The notes: generated by a model not told the origin, from the letters alone. A stretch of 64,000 nt of DNA from Astragalus membranaceus (GCA_039519185.1 CM076851.1:33959799-34023798); one strand, 5' to 3'; counted from the stretch's first letter, positions 52,589 through 64,000 are shown. Numbers and translations are program-made.

Positions 52589-52826
52589 GAGTAATGTTAT
52601 TTAGCCAAAATGTTCCAGCCAAAAATAGCCAAAAACCAAGTAACAACACCAATTAACTAAGTTTATAGGTCATTAACCAACCTGTTTTTTCACAGTTTTT
52701 AGTCAATGGCCTAGAAAACTGTGAAAAAACAGGTTGGTTAATAACTTATAAAACTTGGTTAATTTGTGTTGTAACTTGATTTTTGGCTATTTTTAGCTGA
52801 AATATTTTGGCTAAATAACATTACTC
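52589..52826. mobile_element. Fold-back MITE, 238 bp
   Basis: Starts GAGTAATGTTATTTAGCC and ends with its reverse complement. The arms (~105 bp each) are nearly complementary throughout: 'caacctgttttttcacagtt' is answered by 'aactgtgaaaaaacaggttg'. A target duplication is unclear in the T-rich flanks. RNA from it would form a long hairpin. Confidence 0.85.
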
Positions 52827-53329
52827 GTTTTTTATTATATATTTTTTTGTTGATAAGCTTGGGGCTTGCATACTGCTGGCTGGAACTTGCATGCAGTAAA
52901 TTGGGAAGAAATAGTAGAATTGAGAACTTACATTTCACATTGGTCAAAAAAAAAGAGAACTTACATTATTTCATAGTTTTGTCTTCCATAACTTTACCTT
53001 TTTAGCAGGTACTGTATGTGTCATGCTTTAAGGTATTGCTATATATATCAACTGTCTTGTCAAGAGAACTTTTTAAATCAATGGGCTATATATAGAAAGA
53101 AAGAGATCAGGAAGATTTGATATATAACTTTCCACAAAACTTATCTTTAATTAAGCCACAAATTTCAAACTCGTATTTTCTTTAAACTTTTTTGTGGATG
53201 CTTTTTCTGTATACCACTCACAATTTAACCCTTTTCTTAAACAAATAAGTAGTGTTCGGTAGATAATTTATAACAAATAAACTCGTAAAAATAAAATATA
53301 AGTGTTTTTTTTGACAAAATAAAATATAA

Positions 53330-53590
53330 GTGTTTGGTAACACTAGTTTATAGAATTAATTTTCACTAGCTTATAGCATTTTTCTATATGCTACTTGAAA
53401 TGACATTTAAGTTTTATAGTAGCTTGTAGCATTTAATTTTTCTCTCAATTTAACCCATATTATTTTAATTAACTTCTTAATTTATATTGCATTAAATAAA
53501 GAGTATTTTTAAGTATTAACTACAAAATATCAATTTATGTCATTTTATATTGATAAGCTAATGAGTTTAACTGCAAATTTTACCAAATAC
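53330..53590. mobile_element. MITE candidate with GTGTTTGGTAA ends
   Basis: Left end gtgtttggtaa, right end ttaccaaatac, with partly complementary subterminal parts (ctagtttata / gataagctaat). 260 bp, AT-rich, non-coding. A 19-bp direct repeat 'aaataaaatataagtgttt' sits just before it. Confidence 0.5.
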
Positions 53591-53957
53591 TTTAAATTCA
53601 ATCTGCTAACTTATATGCTATCAGCTTAATTATCCACCATCCGTTCATTCCTTTATAAGTTATATTATTTTGTGTTTGGTAGTTTATCTTATCTGTTACT
53701 TTTTACAAACATGGCCTAAAACCAATAGAAGATACCCAATATTAATTATTACATTATTTTTCACTTATTTGGTTAAGAAAATGAGCATTCTTTTCTGCAA
53801 GGAGGAATATGAGAGGACTAGTCTAGAACGTGGTTTCAATTTGGGTTTATTAGGGTCAGCCCATTACAAAATACGTCTAACCTATAAGTAATCAGCTTGG
53901 CAAATGAATGATTTAGCTCGGTTTTTGTCGACATTTTTTATTTCAATTTTATTGATT

Positions 53958-54118
53958 CTTTTTTTTTACCGTCGGAGAACCTGGTTAGCCATGTGTATAC
54001 TCGGCTTTACCCGTCCGTATGGTTCTCTCCTCCCAACAGAGTTATTGTCATACCCAAGATTTGAACTTGAGGCGTTGGAGTGTAACCGAGCCCAGTTACC
54101 GCTCCGACCAACTCTTAT
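53958..54118 (-). mobile_element. tRNA-derived SINE, copy 2
   Basis: Minus strand: 'ttggtcggagcggtaactgg' (A-box region), 'agttcaaatc' (B-box region), then 'ctctgttgggaggagagaac', 'tggctaaccaggttctccga' and an A-rich tail at 53958-53966. Same family as 14268-14440. Confidence 0.72.
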
Positions 54119-54119
54119 T

Positions 54120-54390
54120 GGTACAATTCTATTGACTCTAATCACATTTTCACTGGGTTATTTTGAACCAGCTCTTGGAGACCCTAATCTAAATTGTTAA
54201 AAAAATAATCTAAACCCCGGGCCATCGCTTAAACAATCAACTTCCCTTGATCTATGTGATTAACCACATCCTTTTGTATTATTATTTTTGATAAATTGAT
54301 AAACCACATTATTTAATGTACCCTATTGTAACGGGAAATTAACTAGAGAGGAGTATAGAAAAAAATAGGAGTGACTAACTTGCACATGCC
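54120..54390. other. Non-coding, no feature seen
   Basis: AT-rich DNA between the SINE and the COP4 LTR. Confidence 0.5.
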
Positions 54391-55374
54391 TGTTGAATCT
54401 TAGCACAAACACACACACACACACAGAGTAAAAATGACGCTACAGTGTAGAAAATGAATAGTAAATTCTGTATTGCTCAAAATGGCTATTACAAGGTATA
54501 TACCAACATCAGTTTGTTACAAGTTTAACCAACTAAATGCAAATCAAATTAACATTCAATTACAAGCTAATTGCAAATTCAATTACAGTGAAAATACCAG
54601 ATTACCCCTTATTACAATTGACTAGAAAGCAGTAGATTGTAAATGATAAAATGCTATTTAAGCATGAATTACATTATTCCAACACCCTCCCTTAATGAAT
54701 GCTTCAGTAACAGTATCTGTATCAGGAATTGATCATCCCCATCTTTGTCTTCAGCTTCAGAAATTGGTCTGTTTTGAGCCCCTATGTCATAATATCTGCA
54801 ACTTGCTGCTGTGTGTTGCAGTAAGCTACTGCAATGCAACCTTTCTCAACCTGTTCACGCAGGAAATGGAATTTAGTATCAATATGTTTGCTACGCCCAT
54901 GTAGCACAGGATTTTTGGCCAAATTAATTGCTGATTTATTGTCTATCAGCAAAGTAATTGGCCTTTTCACTGTAATCTGCAGTTGCTGCATCAGCTTGTC
55001 CAGCCACACTGCTTGACAAGCAGTAACTGCACCTGCAATATACTCAGATTCGCAAGAGGATAGTGCAACCACAGGTTGCTTCTTGGAACACCAAGAGATG
55101 GGAGCCTTGTTCCATAAAAACACAAACCCAGTTGTGGATCTTCTATCCACCTTATCCCCACACCAATCTGCTTCTGAGTACCCCATCAAACTGTCACCAA
55201 CTTCACCAAGTTTCTTTTCTGCTGGGAAGAGAATCCCAGTTCTGATTGTGCCTTTGATATACTTCAGAATCCTTGTTGCAGTAAGGAAATGAGTCATCTT
55301 TGGCTTGCTCATAAACCTGCTTACTACTCCAACTGAGTAGCTTAAGTCAGGCCTTGTATTACACAGGTACCTGG
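54391..55374 (-). mobile_element. Ty1/Copia retrotransposon COP4, 3' end only
   Basis: 3' LTR 54391-54684 (294 bp, TG...CA) including a (CA)n tract (54405-54425), polypurine tract (minus: cattaagggaggg) at 54685-54697, then RNase H. It is interrupted at 55375 by the Athila element; the rest is expected beyond 64000. Confidence 0.9.
54782..55374 (-). pseudogene. COP4 RNase H
   Basis: Minus frame from ILKYIKGTIRTGI to the end: YSEADWCGDKVDRRSTTGF, LSSCESEYIAGAVTACQA, LLIDNKSAINLAKNPVLHG and SKHIDTKFHFLREQVEKG. The final QQQVADIMT matches the Copia C-terminal block but ends early. The upstream palm part is cut by the Athila insertion. Confidence 0.9.
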
Positions 55375-57017
55375 TGTGGTTATTTTAATATATGCAAGTA
55401 TACATAGTCACACAAGTAATAAAGTGATAAGAAAGGTCGAACCCACATGGATTATGTATTGTAAATTTGTGTAGTTCAAAGTGTACACTTAGTGTGTCTA
55501 CACTATTCAGTATTTTTTGGTTTGGAGTTTTCAAAGTAAGTAAAAATAGTAATAAGCAATAAAATGTGTGAGAAATCAGTGGAAAAAGTAGTTGAGATGT
55601 TTTCACTAAGTACTTTACTTCTAAGTGTTTTAATGGAGTATGTAGTGTGGGAACACTGGATGTAGGTGCATCAGTTTGTGCCTTTCAGCACTTCTCTTTA
55701 GAGTTTCATTACAAGCTCTTATGATCTTTGTTTTTTACAGTAAAGAAAGGTTTGTCAACTCCTCCCTTGCCTCCTAACAATGATCCAAGTTGCTAAATAG
55801 GTTCACTCTTATTATCCTAAGGACTATGCTATCCTATGTCTAGGTTTTAGCATGTATTTAACAAAGTTTCCTTTATTAAATACTTGTCCCTATTAACTCT
55901 TGAGTTCATAAATGTAGCCCATGTCTGCTGCTATAAGTTTTACCTATTCTAAAGTGATCAATTCCAGAATAAGTTGAAAGAAGTATTATGCAAGAGTTTA
56001 AAGTGTTTACACTACATAAACCATAATAACATATTTAGAAGTTCATTACAAGGTTAGAACATCTCAACTTAAGGGAATTTAGCTCATGTTACTCATGTTA
56101 TAAAGCAAAGAATATGCAAAGAACATAAGTAAATGAATAATAAAGCAAAAGAACTTAAAAGAGTAGAGATTACTTGAATAGAAGATCTTTTGCATTAAGT
56201 TCCCAAGTTGAAGTACAATAAAGATTTCTTACACGAATTTCTTCAAAGTAGAAGTGAAGGGAATGGTTGTCAAGCACTTCCTCACCTTCCTCTCCTTAGA
56301 AACTTGAAATGAAAATAAACTAAACCTAAACTAAGAGATCCTTTCAGAAAACAAAATGAATAATTACAAATGAAAGATGAAGGATTTAAAGATGTAAAAG
56401 ATGTGTTAGGATAAGTGAAGATATGGCTTCTATTTATAGGCTTGAAAGCTTTCCTCTTGCAAGGGGTTTCCTTTGGCGTGAAAGATCAGCTGAGGGGACC
56501 AAACATGATTAGTTGTAGACAACCGATCAAGCAAGCTGCACAGGTTTGGTCGCTTGCATGCATAACAAAAGATGAGGTTCATTGGAGAAGTGCCACATGT
56601 CTTTTAGATAAGTTGAGTCTTGCAACTTGATTTTTATGTGTATCGCCGACTTCTGCAAGTGGCTCAGCTCTAGGTGACTAGGCATGACGTCACAAATCAA
56701 GTGTGGAAGCATTGAAATAGTCTTTGGATGTTTTGGTATAAACTGCAGAATTTAGCAGGTGTTGGCAGTGTTTCCACTCCTAGTGTTTCCACTCCTGGTG
56801 TTGGCAGTGTTTCCACTCCTGCAGTAGCTGCACTGAACAAAAACATCAAACCTAACAAGATTTGTGCATTTTGCCTAGATCATTGCCCTTTATCCATTTG
56901 AATACTTAGAATGTTGTTCCTTGATAAATAAGCTATAAATATATATAAATGTTCTTGAAAATAAGCAATAACTCAAGTTTAATTGTATGAATAACTCTAT
57001 ATAAAATAGAGTTATCA
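55375..57017 (-). repeat. Athila 3' LTR
   Basis: 1,643 bp, minus strand TGATAACTC ... ATAACCACA. It contains the 15-bp micro-repeat: one perfect dyad at 55644-55657 and a cluster of 'agtgtttccactcct' units at 56758-56825. A minus-strand TATA candidate is 'gcctataaatag' near 56438-56427. Confidence 0.85.
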
Positions 57018-58496
57018 CACCCCCAAACTTAAATTGTTGCTTGTCCTCAAGCAACGACAAGAAACAAAACACAAGACTTATATAATTATGAAGACATCTC
57101 AACTCATGGTTTTCAAGAAGTGTTTGAAGTGTATTGTAATGAGCCTTTCTTTTTTTGGTGCTTTTTTCTTCCATGCCCTTGCTTTAAAACATTCAGAGTT
57201 ATAAAAACTCATTTGTGTGAGTGTGTGGCCCATTGAGTTTCTAATTGGTTCCATAACTGAACAAAGAGTTTTTCCTTAGCTTTTTGAAAAAGATGGAACT
57301 CTTTTGGTCACTCTTAGAGATTTCTCAAAATATGGTCGAGACTAACAATTTCTTCAAGTATTTAGGGGACTCTTAAGCACAACAAAGGGCTTTTGGTGTT
57401 CCAACTTGTTGAGCCAATACCTTATTTCTATTCTTGGTGTTTGATTTTTGATGATGTAATGCAGTGAGTGCAAAAACATCATTTTTGGATTGTAGGTTCA
57501 CCTTATTTTGAGTGTAGGTGCCTTTTGATGTAGATGGTGTTGGCACACTAAGTGTTGCCACACTTGGAACTCTTTGAGTATTTTTGGTAACGTACACTGC
57601 CCTCCTCACTGACCTCCACATGCATTTTCTTCTTTTTCTTGGTTTGTTTTTCTTTTTCTCTTTGAATTTTGTTCATATTTTTCAAACCAAATTGCACTTA
57701 AGGGACAGGTTCAGTTTATATGACTCAGGCAAGTGTAGCTCATTTTTGGGATATTTTTGGTATTTTTGAGTGGTTTTGACACTTGTGGCTTGCACTCTTC
57801 AAGCTGTCACACTTTGGCCTTTGTATTCATGGAATTTCCCCCAAACTTAAGTCTTTATGCTCTTCTAAATTTTTAATGAAAATCTAATTTTGACCTCAAA
57901 TTTCCAAAATTTCCTTGGCTTTAGATAGCTCTTGATCTAGCATGGTTCTTTTCAAAACTCAATTTTGCTGTGTCAAAGTATTTATAAAACTGATCATTTT
58001 TAGAAAACAAGGCTTTTCATTCAAAATTCAACTTATTGATACACTTCTTCAATTTTTGAGAAAAAGATGAATTGATCATGTTTCATACTTATTTAAGTTT
58101 TTAAAACATACATATGATGTACTTAGTTCTTCTATTTTTTTGAAAACATTTTTGATCATGTCATTTGCATGCTTTGTTAAGTACATCTAAACACACATAC
58201 TAATATTGCATATTCACATACATATACTACTAAGACATTCATAGCATATATTAGTTTTCACATAGTGCATATTTAGTTCAAAAGATATACTATTCTCCAC
58301 TCTCCCCCCCCCCCCCCCCCCAACTTAAAGATGAGCAGTGTCCTCACTGCTCTAAGTTTAGGAAACAGGGGAGTACTAAATTTGGGAGAAACAAATAAAA
58401 GTTTTTAACACATAGCAACAGCCACCACATAGTATTTTAAACAGTTGAAAGTAAAGCAAAATATAGTTTTAGGAAGAAACATTAAAAAGTATCCTT
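57018..58496. other. Athila 3' spacer with repeated polypurine-like tracts
   Basis: Non-coding. On the minus strand PPT-like G tracts occur at 57018-57030, 57839-57850 (taagtttgggggaa) and 58304-58321 (18 G). It also carries two dyads of the 15-bp repeat (57536-57564). No supported gene. Confidence 0.65.
58304..58321. repeat. (C)18 homopolymer
   Basis: Eighteen consecutive C on the plus strand, followed by 'aacttaaagatgagcagtgt'. Read from the minus strand it is a G tract after TTTAAGTT, a polypurine-tract-like position. Confidence 0.95.
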
Positions 58497-60671
58497 TTAC
58501 TCTTTGTTTTGGAATCTGGGGCTGGCTCTCACAGCAGGGCTATGCTTGGCTCTTGTCTTCTTTGGCTTCTTAGCAGTGGCCACATCAGAGGTAGGCACAC
58601 CAGGATCATCTACAGTAGCCTCAGGCATTTCTGCCTCTTCAGGTGTAGCTTCTGCAGGAACATCTGGTGTAGCCAGTGTTTGGACTTCAGGTGCAGGTAC
58701 ACCACTCTGCACTGGAGTGTGTTCTGTTTGTTGCTCAATTCCCTCTGGTTGTTGCTCTGCTACCTTCTCAGTTTGTTCTTCAGTTTCTTTATTTGTTGCC
58801 TTGTCACCAGTTTCTGCTCCTGTACCCTGTTCAGCATAGAGAGAGGACATTGTCCACATCTTCTTTGTTGGAGCTGGCTTCATTGTTCTTCTTGTGTATC
58901 CCAGCATCTGTTTCTTCTCTGCTAAGGCCTTTAGAACTGCAGAGATTGTTGCTGCAGGACTAGTTGCCATGACTGTTGATTTCTTTGAAGCTTCTGCAGT
59001 TGGTGTGGGAACACTAATAGACTCCTTGACAGTATCTGCCTGCATCTTCATCTCTGAACCTGCTTTGCCTTTCTCTTTCTCAGGCTCTTCAATGAGTACC
59101 TGCATTTGAACTTTCTCAGAAACAATGTTAGTTGGCTCAATAGGTTCTGTTGGTAGGGTGGGTGATTTCTGGGATGGGATGGTTGTATCTGCTTGTGCAT
59201 CTTGTTTTGGATTTTCAGATTGGGGAGTATTTTCTGGTGGAGGTGTGGGTGATTTTGGTGTTGAAGTGTGACTGGAGGAATGGTGGGTGGTGGGGGATGG
59301 AATGTTGGTTTGTGATGGTGGTGAGGGGGTGTTTGATTGCTGTTGTGATGGTGGTGATGGTGGTTGGGCTTCATTTGTAGATTTCTTCCTTAATTCATAC
59401 TTTCTTCTAGCACTAGCTTCCATATCATCACTGCCATCATCATCAGTGTCACTAACTTCCAGTGACTTAGATTCATCCTCCTATGCATCCTTTTCAATAT
59501 CCTTCACAGCTTGTCTTGCCTCTTCATCTTCTTCAGTATCTTCATCATTCACTTCTTCAATTTCTTCCTCCACTCTTGGTTTCTTTCCCTTCTTTTCTTT
59601 CTCAGTATCTCTATTTCTCTTTGCTCTCCTCTCTTTCTTAACAGTTACTTCTTCTTCTTCCTCCTCCACTTCTTCTTCCTCATCAATCACCCAATTAGGA
59701 AAAATTGGGGATTCTAGTTCTGCTTCAGGGTCATCCAACTTTAATTTCAACCACTCATGCTGTTCTCTTTGAAATTTCCAGACAGCTTGGAGTTTCTGCA
59801 TCAGGTGTTCAGACACTTCCTGCTCTACAGTACTTCTAATTCTCACTGACCTCACTCTTTCCTTAACTTCAGCAGACAGACCACTAGAAGGGGTTTTTCT
59901 ATAGACTTTTTCTAGATCAGTAGCAACAACTCCTTGCTTTTGACACAGTTCAGTGATTAAGCATGGGAAATATTAGAATCCAGATTCCTTGGCTTGACAT
60001 TCTACAATTTCTCTAGCTATCAATTTCCCTATGTCTACATTATCCTCACATAGGATTGAATCAATAAGAATCAACCTATCTTTAGATAATGTAGAAGTGT
60101 GTGAAGTAGGGAGAATTGATGTATCAATGAATAAATGCCAGCTACCAAGTTCAGGGATTAAATCACCAGTTTTAAGTTTGAATTCAGTATTTGTGAATTT
60201 CTCCCACTGAGATCCTTCTATTGCTACTCTTTCTTTGATTTTAGTCATTTGCTTCTTTCCATAAGTCTCTAGTTTTACTTCAAATGCATTACCAGTGTAT
60301 GTGAGATCATAGTGCTTATTGATTCTAGCAGGGTCAAAGAAAACTTTCTTACCTCTAACCTTGGAGAAAAATACAGTACCTCCTCTGTTATTCTGAACTC
60401 CTGAGTAGAATTCTCGCACCAATTGCTCCAAATAGTAGGCTCGGGTTTTAACAAATCTTTCCCAATGCAAGTTGTTGACAGTGGAGAGGAATGAATCATG
60501 AGCCTTTGCGAAGTTGAAACCACGCTCAGGCAAGAACTTCATGTTCCAAAAGTGCTCACATCCAGGGATTGCTTCCATTGATGCTAGTGCTCCTGATTTT
60601 CCCTTTTTCGCATGAGTTTCCACACCAGATCCTTTCCCCGTGTTCTTAGAGGCAGCTTGTTTCTTAGCCAT
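58497..60671 (-). pseudogene. Athila env-like third ORF
   Basis: One minus frame of about 725 codons with stops at 59973 and 59481. N-terminal part from MAKKQAASKNTGKGSG with GCEHFWNMKFLPERGF, YYLEQLVREFYSGVQ and VRGKKVFFDPARINKHYD, a domain found in Athila third ORFs and in proteins called putative plant transposon protein. The middle is strongly acidic with coiled-coil character (EVEEEEEEVTVKKERRAK). The C-terminal part is Pro/Thr/Gln-rich and ends basic (KKPKKTRAKHSPAVR). I see no convincing signal peptide or membrane segment, so an envelope role is not shown by this sequence. Confidence 0.82.
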
Positions 60672-61139
60672 TTATGATTTTGAGCGTTTGAGACTGAAAA
60701 ACTGTTTGTGAGTGGAGAGGATTTTGATCGGTTTTGTGAGAGGGACGAAAAGAATTGAAACTTAGGGTATGTGAAAGGGTTAGTGGGATTGGTAGTTGAG
60801 GGTTATAGCCGTTAAGTTATGTGGCCTAACATGCAAGCCAACACGTGGAAACTTAGACTTAACATGCCACTTTCTAACCCTTGATCAGAGATGATTCCAC
60901 TAAGTTGATGATTTGTCAAGTGAACAGTTTTCTTCTAAATTTTTCTAACACCAGAGTAGGCAGTGTGGCTGCATCAAGTGTGGAAACACCAAGTGTGGAA
61001 ACACTGGCTACTCTGTTGTCCTGTTTTTCCTGCAAAATAACAAAACATGAAATTGCACAAAATAATAATATTAACTATATAGTGATGGGTTGCCTCCCTC
61101 AAGCGCTTGTTTTAAGAGTCTTACAGCCTGACTTGTACC

Positions 61140-64000
61140 TTGGTCTAAGGTTTTGCAAAGTGAGTGGTGATCTTGTCTCTCTCTACATGCTCTCCATAGT
61201 ACATTTTCACTCTTTGTCCATTTACTTTGAAAGTGGTATCAGTGGTTGCATCATATAGATCAACTGCACCATGGGGGTAGATTTTAACTAATTTGAATGG
61301 TCCCTGACAATCTTGATCTCAGTTTTCCAGGGAAGAGTTTCAACCTAGAATTGTACAACAGAACCATTCCTCCTTCTTTAAGTTCTCTCCTTCGGATTTT
61401 CTTGTCATGCCATACTTTGGTTTTAGCTTTATAAATTTCTGCATTCTCATAGGAGAAATGCCTAAATTCTTCTAATTCATTTAGCTCAAGAAACCTTTGC
61501 TCTCCTGCCTTTTTGAGATCAAAATTCAACTTTTTGATAGCCCAATATGACTTGTTCTCTAATTCAACAGGGAGATGACATGGCTTGCCATAAACTAACT
61601 TATAGGGGGACATTCCTAATGGAGTTTTAAATGCAGTCCTATATGCCCATAATGCTTCATCTAAGTGTAAGGACCAATCTTTTCTATTTGGTCCAACCAT
61701 TTTCTCAAGCATTCTTTTTATTTCCCTATTTGAAAGTTCAGCTTGTCCACTTGTTTGTGGGTGATAGGCAATAGCAATCTTATGTTTCACTCCATATTTT
61801 GCAAGAAGATTTTCAATAAGTTTGTTGCAAAAATGTGAGCCTTCATCATTGATGATTGCTCTTGGAGTGCCAAATCTTGAAAAAATATTTCTTTGGAGAA
61901 ATTTGCTAACAGATTTAGCATCATTATTTGGCAGTGCTACAGCCTCAACCTATTTAGACACATAGTCTACAGCCACTAAAATGTATTCATTGCCAAAAGA
62001 AGGTGGAAAAGGACCCATGAAATCCATGCCCCAAACATCAAAAAGTTCTATTTCTAGAATATTAGTCCTAGGCATTTCATGTCTATTAGATATATTACCA
62101 CTTCTTTGACATTTATCACAGGTTTTGACCATATAATAAGTATCTTTAATTAGAGTAGGCAAGAAATAACCTGATTGAAGTACCTTAGCTGATGTTCTTT
62201 GGCTTCCAAAGTGACCTCCATATGGTGCAGCATGACAATGCAGGAGCACTGCTTGCTGTTCTTCTTCAGGAATGCACTTTCTCATGATTTGATCAGGACA
62301 TATCTTGAATAGGTAAGAGTCATCCCAATAGTATTGTTTTACTATGTGGAAGAACCTTCTTTTCTGTTGATAGTTCATGTCACATGGTACAATTTTGCTA
62401 ACAAGGAATTTTACTATGTCTGCATACCATGGTGTTGAAGCATGAGGTGTGGCCACACTGAGTGCAGAAACACTGGCTGCATTCATGGTAATTGCTAGTA
62501 ATTTCTCATCAGGGAAGCTTTCCTTGATTTCTTCAATTGTACATGCATTATTATTTTCAAGTCTAGAGAGATGATCAGCCACTTGGTTCTCTACTCCTTT
62601 CTTATCTCTTATTTCAAGATCAAATTCTTGAAGTAGTAGAACCCATCTTATTGGCCTAGGTTTTGCATCTTTTTTAGAAATCAGATACTTGATGGCAGAA
62701 TGGTCAGTGTACACAATTACTTTGGTGCCAACCAAGTATGATCTAAATTTTTCAAAAGCAAAAACCACTTCTAATAGTTCTTTTTCTGTTACAGTGTAGT
62801 TCATTTGAGCTTCAATGAGTGTTTTGCTAGCATAGTATATGGTATGAAATACTTTGTTATACCTTTGCCCTAGGACTGCTCCTACTGCAAAGTCACTAGC
62901 ATCACACATAAGCTCAAAAGGTTTACTCCAGTCAGGAGTGACTACAATTGGTGCTGTAACTAAAGCTTTTTTTAATTTTTGGAATGATTCCATACAAGTT
63001 TCATCAAAGTTAAAATGCACATCATGTTGCAAGAGTACACATAATGGTTTTGAAACTTTTGAAAAGTCTTTGATAAATCTCCTATAGAATCCTGCATGAC
63101 CTAAAAAACTTCTAATCCCTTTGATTGTTGATGGAGGTGGTAGTTTCTCAATTACCTCTATTTTTTCCCTATCCACTTCAAGACCTTTTTTAGATATTTT
63201 ATGACCAAGCACAATGCCTTCTTTTACCATGAAATGACATTTTTCCCAATTAAGCACTAGGTTAGTGTCTTCACACCTTTGAAGAATTTCTTCTAAGTTT
63301 GAAAGACACAATGAGAATGTTTCTCCAAAAACAGAAAAGTCATCCATGAAGACTTCCATTGATTGCTAAATGAAGTCAGAAAAGATTGACATCATGCATC
63401 TTTGAAAGGTAGCAGGAGCATTACAAAGTCCAAAAGGCATCCTTCCAAAGGCAAAAGTGCCATAAGGACAAGTAAAGGTGGTTTTCTGTTGATCCTTAGG
63501 TTCAATTGCTATTTGATTGTATCCTGAATAACCATCTAAGAAACAATAGAATTCCTTTCCTGCTAACCTATCTAACATTTGATCTATAAAGGGTAAGGGG
63601 AAATGATCTTTCTTAGTGGCCTTATTGAGTTTTCTGTAATCCATACAGATTCTCCACCCTGTTACAGTTCTAGTTGGGATTAATTCATTATTTTTATTGG
63701 CTACAACTGTGACTCCACCCTTTTTAGGAACACATTGCACAAGACTAACCCATACACTATCTGAAATAGGGTAGATAATACCAGCATCTAGCCATTTAAT
63801 TATTTCCTTCTTAACATCCTCTTTCATTATTGGATTTAATCTTCTTTGCCCTTCTATGCTATTTTTAGAATTTTCTTCTAAAATTATCCTATGCATGCAT
63901 GTTGAGGGGCTAATCCCTTTAATGTCAGACATCTGCCAACCTATAGCTTTTCTATGTTTTCTCAAGGTGTTAATTAAATCAAGCTCTTGTTCTAAAGATA
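61140..64000 (-). pseudogene. Athila pol (RT, RNase H, integrase), partial
   Basis: One minus frame with two stops (63366-63368 and 61950-61952, the latter in a VSK-x-VEA context where Trp is usual) and a frameshift near 61318. RT: WRICMDYRKLNKATKKDHFP, FLDGYSGYNQI, MPFGLCNAPATFQRCM and the catalytic VFMDDFSVFG. RNase H: LMCDASDFAVGAVLGQ, NYTVTEKELLEVVFA, VYTDHSAIKYLIS. Integrase: HCHAAPYGGHFGSQ ... CDKCQRSG, WGMDFMGPF, and HPQTSGQAELSNRE. An extra segment with SVSALSVATPHASTP between RNase H and integrase comes from the 15-bp repeat. The gag and protease side lies beyond the window. Confidence 0.92.

Larger units (their letters stand above)
55375..64000 (-). mobile_element. Athila-lineage Ty3 retrotransposon (runs off the right edge)
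   Basis: 3' LTR 55375-57017 (TG...CA), polypurine tract (minus: aagtttgggggtg) at 57018-57030, a 1.5-kb spacer with further PPT-like tracts, an env-like ORF, then pol (integrase to RT) reading from the right edge. Order pol, then env-like, then 3' LTR is the Athila layout. Flanked on the left by cctgg (55370-55374), the presumed half of the target duplication. Confidence 0.92.

Noticed and set aside
58504..59772. Plus-strand ORFs rich in Val/Gly/Ser over the env-like ORF
   Set aside because: They are antisense shadows of the Pro- and Glu-rich minus-strand frame, which has the recognisable domain.

Overview
This is plant nuclear DNA, most likely from a papilionoid legume with a large, repeat-rich genome (clover, pea, vetch or medic type). 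Reasons: nested LTR retrotransposons of the Copia, Tat/Ogre-like and Athila lineages, SIRE-type LTRs, CACTA elements, a tRNA-derived SINE family, and captured gene exons with plant GT-AG introns. A 500-base N run (6363-6862) shows this is a scaffolded assembly. I found no intact host gene. Almost everything recognisable is a transposon, a wreck of one, or a host-gene fragment carried by one.

Layout. 1-6362: the 3' end of a Tat/Ogre-like element (tandem-repeat-rich untranslated region, then its LTR). The LTR is split by a 1.76-kb internally deleted LTR mini-element (4062-5825) with a perfect 5-bp target duplication. 6363-6933: gap and (TC)n. 7778-13982: a complete but dead minus-strand Copia element (COP1) with unusual TA...TA ends, split in gag by a non-autonomous CACTA element (11806-12936). 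13983-16859: non-coding DNA with a SINE and a small DNA transposon whose empty site is preserved in a paralogous stretch near 7.0 kb. 16860-34976: a minus-strand Copia element (COP2) whose LTRs and target duplication are intact. Its pol is split by a plus-strand Copia (COP3, 18685-24521), which holds a SIRE-type solo LTR (18940-20437) and is itself interrupted by a gag-only LTR element (TRGAG, 24522-30282). One deletion at 30282/30283 explains the missing COP3 3' end and part of COP2 RT. 35.77-36.38 kb: a GC-richer block that looks like organellar (mitochondrial) DNA. 36.69-46.91 kb: a LINE RNase H remnant fused to a Tat-lineage Ty3 element (TAT2) with two RNase H domains and an antisense, intron-containing extra gene, which is broken by a second copy of the small CACTA family. 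47195-51521: a 4.3-kb Pack-CACTA carrying exons from three unrelated host genes (macro domain, secretory phospholipase A2, MON1). 52-54.4 kb: hAT transposase remnant, MITEs, a second SINE. 54391-55374: 3' end of a fourth Copia (COP4), interrupted by a minus-strand Athila element (55375 to beyond 64000) with LTR, env-like ORF and nearly continuous pol.

How the parts relate. The retrotransposons are autonomous-type gag-pol units now disabled by stops, frameshifts and insertions. The non-autonomous elements (gag-only TRGAG, mini-element, small CACTAs, Pack-CACTA, MITEs, SINEs) would depend on proteins made elsewhere. The most unusual signals are: helically phased arrays of the palindrome AATCGATT just upstream of the TATA box in two different SIRE-type LTRs; a 15-bp near-palindromic micro-repeat scattered through LTR, untranslated region, env-like ORF and pol of the Athila element; and the three-gene Pack-CACTA.
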